This document shows, piece after piece, positions 62,839 to 64,000 of a stretch of 64,000 bases of DNA. The stretch's first letter is position 1; each line of letters starts with the position of its first letter. The stretch comes from Pseudomonas mangrovi (GTDB lineage Bacteria; Pseudomonadota; Gammaproteobacteria; Pseudomonadales; Pseudomonadaceae). The stretch spans positions 62,001 through 126,000 of the forward strand of contig NZ_QASN01000017.1 of assembly GCF_003052585.1 (NCBI RefSeq), written 5' to 3'. The translations under genes were made by a program, and so were the position numbers. The notes beneath the pieces were generated by a model that was given only the letters and a program-made list of their open reading frames with translations, did not search any database and was not told where the DNA came from.

Positions 62839-64000
62839 TCAGTCGAGACGCTCGATGACGCAGGCAACGCCCTGGCCGAGGCCGATGCACAGGCTGACCA
62901 GCGCGTAGCGGCCACCCGTGCGCTCCAGCTGGCGCAACGCGGTGAGTGTCAGGCGCACACCCGAGGCGCCGAGCGGATGACCTACCGCGATGGCACCGCC
63001 GTTGGGGTTCAGTCGCGGGTCGTCGAAGGCGATGCCCAGCTCCTTGGCACAGCCCAGCACCTGGGCGGCGAAGGCTTCGTTGATCTCGATGACGTCCATG
63101 TCAGCGAGCGTCAGTCCGGCACGGCGCAGGGCCTTGGTACTGGCCGGGACGGGACCCAGACCCATCAGCCGCGGCTCGACGCCGGCGACCGCGCCGGCAA
63201 GGATGCGCGCGCGCGGCCTGATGGAATATTTCTCGCCGATAGTCTTGCTGCCGATCAGCAGGGCACCGGCGCCATCGTTGACCCCGGAGGCATTGCCGGC
63301 GGTGACCACGCCGTCGGCGAACAGCGGCTTGAGCCGGGTCAGGGCCTCCAGGTTGCTGTCGGCACGCGGATGCTCGTCGGCCGCGACTACCTTCGGCGGC
63401 TGCTTGCGGCCCTGGGCCACTTCAATCGGCAGCAACTCGTCGGCGAAGAAGCCCTCGGCGCGGGCCTTCTCGTACAGCGCCTGGCTGCGCGCGGCGTAGG
63501 CGTCGGCCTGCTCGCGGCTGATGCCCAGCTCGCGGGCGACGTTGTCGGCGGTCTCCGGCATGGTGTCGGCGCCGAACTCGGCCTCGACCTGCGGATTCGG
63601 AAAGCGCGCGCCGATGGTGCTGTCGAAGGCGCGGAACTCGCGGCTGTAGGGGCTCTCGCTCTTGGCGATGACGAAGGGCGCACGACTCATGCTCTCGGCG
63701 CCAGCGGCGATCAGCAGTTCGCCTTCACCGGCACGGACCGCGCGGGCGGCGTCGAGGATGGCGGCCAGGCCCGAACCGCACAGGCGGTTGACCGTGACAC
63801 CGGGCACCGCCACCGGCAGACCGGCGAGCAGGCCGGCGTGGCGGGCAATGTTGCGCGCGTCCTCACCGGCCTGGTTGGTACAGCCGGCGACCACGTCCTC
63901 GTAGTCCTCGCCGGCAAAGGGGTTGCGCGCGACCAGGGCGCGGATCACCGTCGCCAGCAGGTCGTCCGGGCGTACGCTGGCCAGCGCACCGGCGTGGCGG
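62839..64000 (-). CDS. Thiolase (acetyl-CoA acyltransferase), 5' end cut by the window
   Basis: The frame runs off the right edge; 387 residues are visible. All three active-site blocks are present: nucleophile NRLCGSGLAAILDAARAV, HPLGASGVRL, and C-terminal Cys in SLCIGLGQGVACVIERLD (usually CIGGGQG). NPFAGEDYEDVVAGCTNQAG resembles beta-ketoadipyl-CoA/acetyl-CoA acyltransferases of the PcaF/FadA group. A beta-oxidation or aromatic-degradation role cannot be separated from sequence alone. No pca or fad partner lies on this side. Confidence 0.92.
   Translation of the reverse strand, partial: RHAGALASVRPDDLLATVIRALVARNPFAGEDYEDVVAGCTNQAGEDARNIARHAGLLAGLPVAVPGVTVNRLCGSGLAAILDAARAVRAGEGELLIAAGAESMSRAPFVIAKSESPYSREFRAFDSTIGARFPNPQVEAEFGADTMPETADNVARELGISREQADAYAARSQALYEKARAEGFFADELLPIEVAQGRKQPPKVVAADEHPRADSNLEALTRLKPLFADGVVTAGNASGVNDGAGALLIGSKTIGEKYSIRPRARILAGAVAGVEPRLMGLGPVPASTKALRRAGLTLADMDVIEINEAFAAQVLGCAKELGIAFDDPRLNPNGGAIAVGHPLGASGVRLTLTALRQLERTGGRYALVSLCIGLGQGVACVIERLD

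Overview
The window is GC-rich, densely packed chromosomal DNA from a gammaproteobacterium of the Pseudomonas group (Pseudomonas sensu lato). The call rests on gene content and order: the complete pilGHIJK-chpABC chemosensory cluster of twitching motility, tonB3, pilT/pilU, a pyrB gene joined to a dead pyrC copy, fabY next to cysQ-nudE-yrfG, and ftsYEX-rpoH. These blocks match, from memory, the PA5161-PA5177 and PA0370-PA0415 regions of P. aeruginosa PAO1. Almost everything is core chromosome. I see no prophage, insertion sequence, integron, CRISPR array or rRNA.

Layout. 1-540: the tail of an unidentified gene, a tRNA-Thr(TGT) with its own promoter, and a bidirectional terminator. 554-6557 (minus): a three-gene RND efflux operon (outer-membrane factor, adaptor lipoprotein, permease) joined by 4-nt overlaps. 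6938-7642: a secreted EndA-type nuclease, then a candidate 34-residue membrane microprotein on the other strand. 8073-11468: the dTDP-L-rhamnose operon rfbBACD. 11605-15665: fabY, cysQ, nudE and a HAD hydrolase (yrfG).

15712-29079 (minus): the Chp/Pil chemosensory system in the order pilG-pilH-pilI-pilJ-pilK-chpA-chpB-chpC. It includes a 2469-residue ChpA kinase with an internal 6-nt microsatellite. 29322-35681 (plus): gshB, tonB3, algH/yqgE, ruvX, pyrR, pyrB, pyrC' and a small membrane protein. 35755-38033 (minus): pilU and pilT, the pilus retraction ATPases. 38096-40538: yggS, proC, yggT, yggU. 40874-42859: a dynamin-like GTPase. 42982-47309: metX, metW, a DUF4426 gene, rdgB, hemW, a DUF3392 gene. 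47425-51170 (minus): DUF1329, trmB, thiG, thiS, DUF423. 51239-51982: mtgA.

51992-56745 (minus): a hypothetical gene, rpoH and ftsX-ftsE-ftsY. 56876-60313 (plus): a catalytic/non-catalytic pair of M16 peptidases and rsmD. 60335-64000 (minus): a DUF962 membrane protein, a soluble-sensor chemoreceptor and the 3' part of a thiolase.

The genes fall into functional sets. Surface motility is covered by pilG-K, chpA-C, tonB3, pilT and pilU. Envelope building is covered by rhamnose synthesis, fabY, mtgA and ftsEX. Translation and stress functions include trmB, rsmD, ftsY and rpoH. Biosynthesis covers pyr, met, thi, proC and gshB. The most distinctive signals are a textbook AlgU/sigma-E promoter upstream of rpoH with a perfect DnaA box inside it, the repeat in chpA, the dynamin-like GTPase between yggU and metX, the unannotated 34-aa ORF, a chemoreceptor with a C-terminal Cys-rich sensor, and a synteny junction at about 15.69 kb. 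I did not find a clear multi-gene system that looks wholly undescribed.
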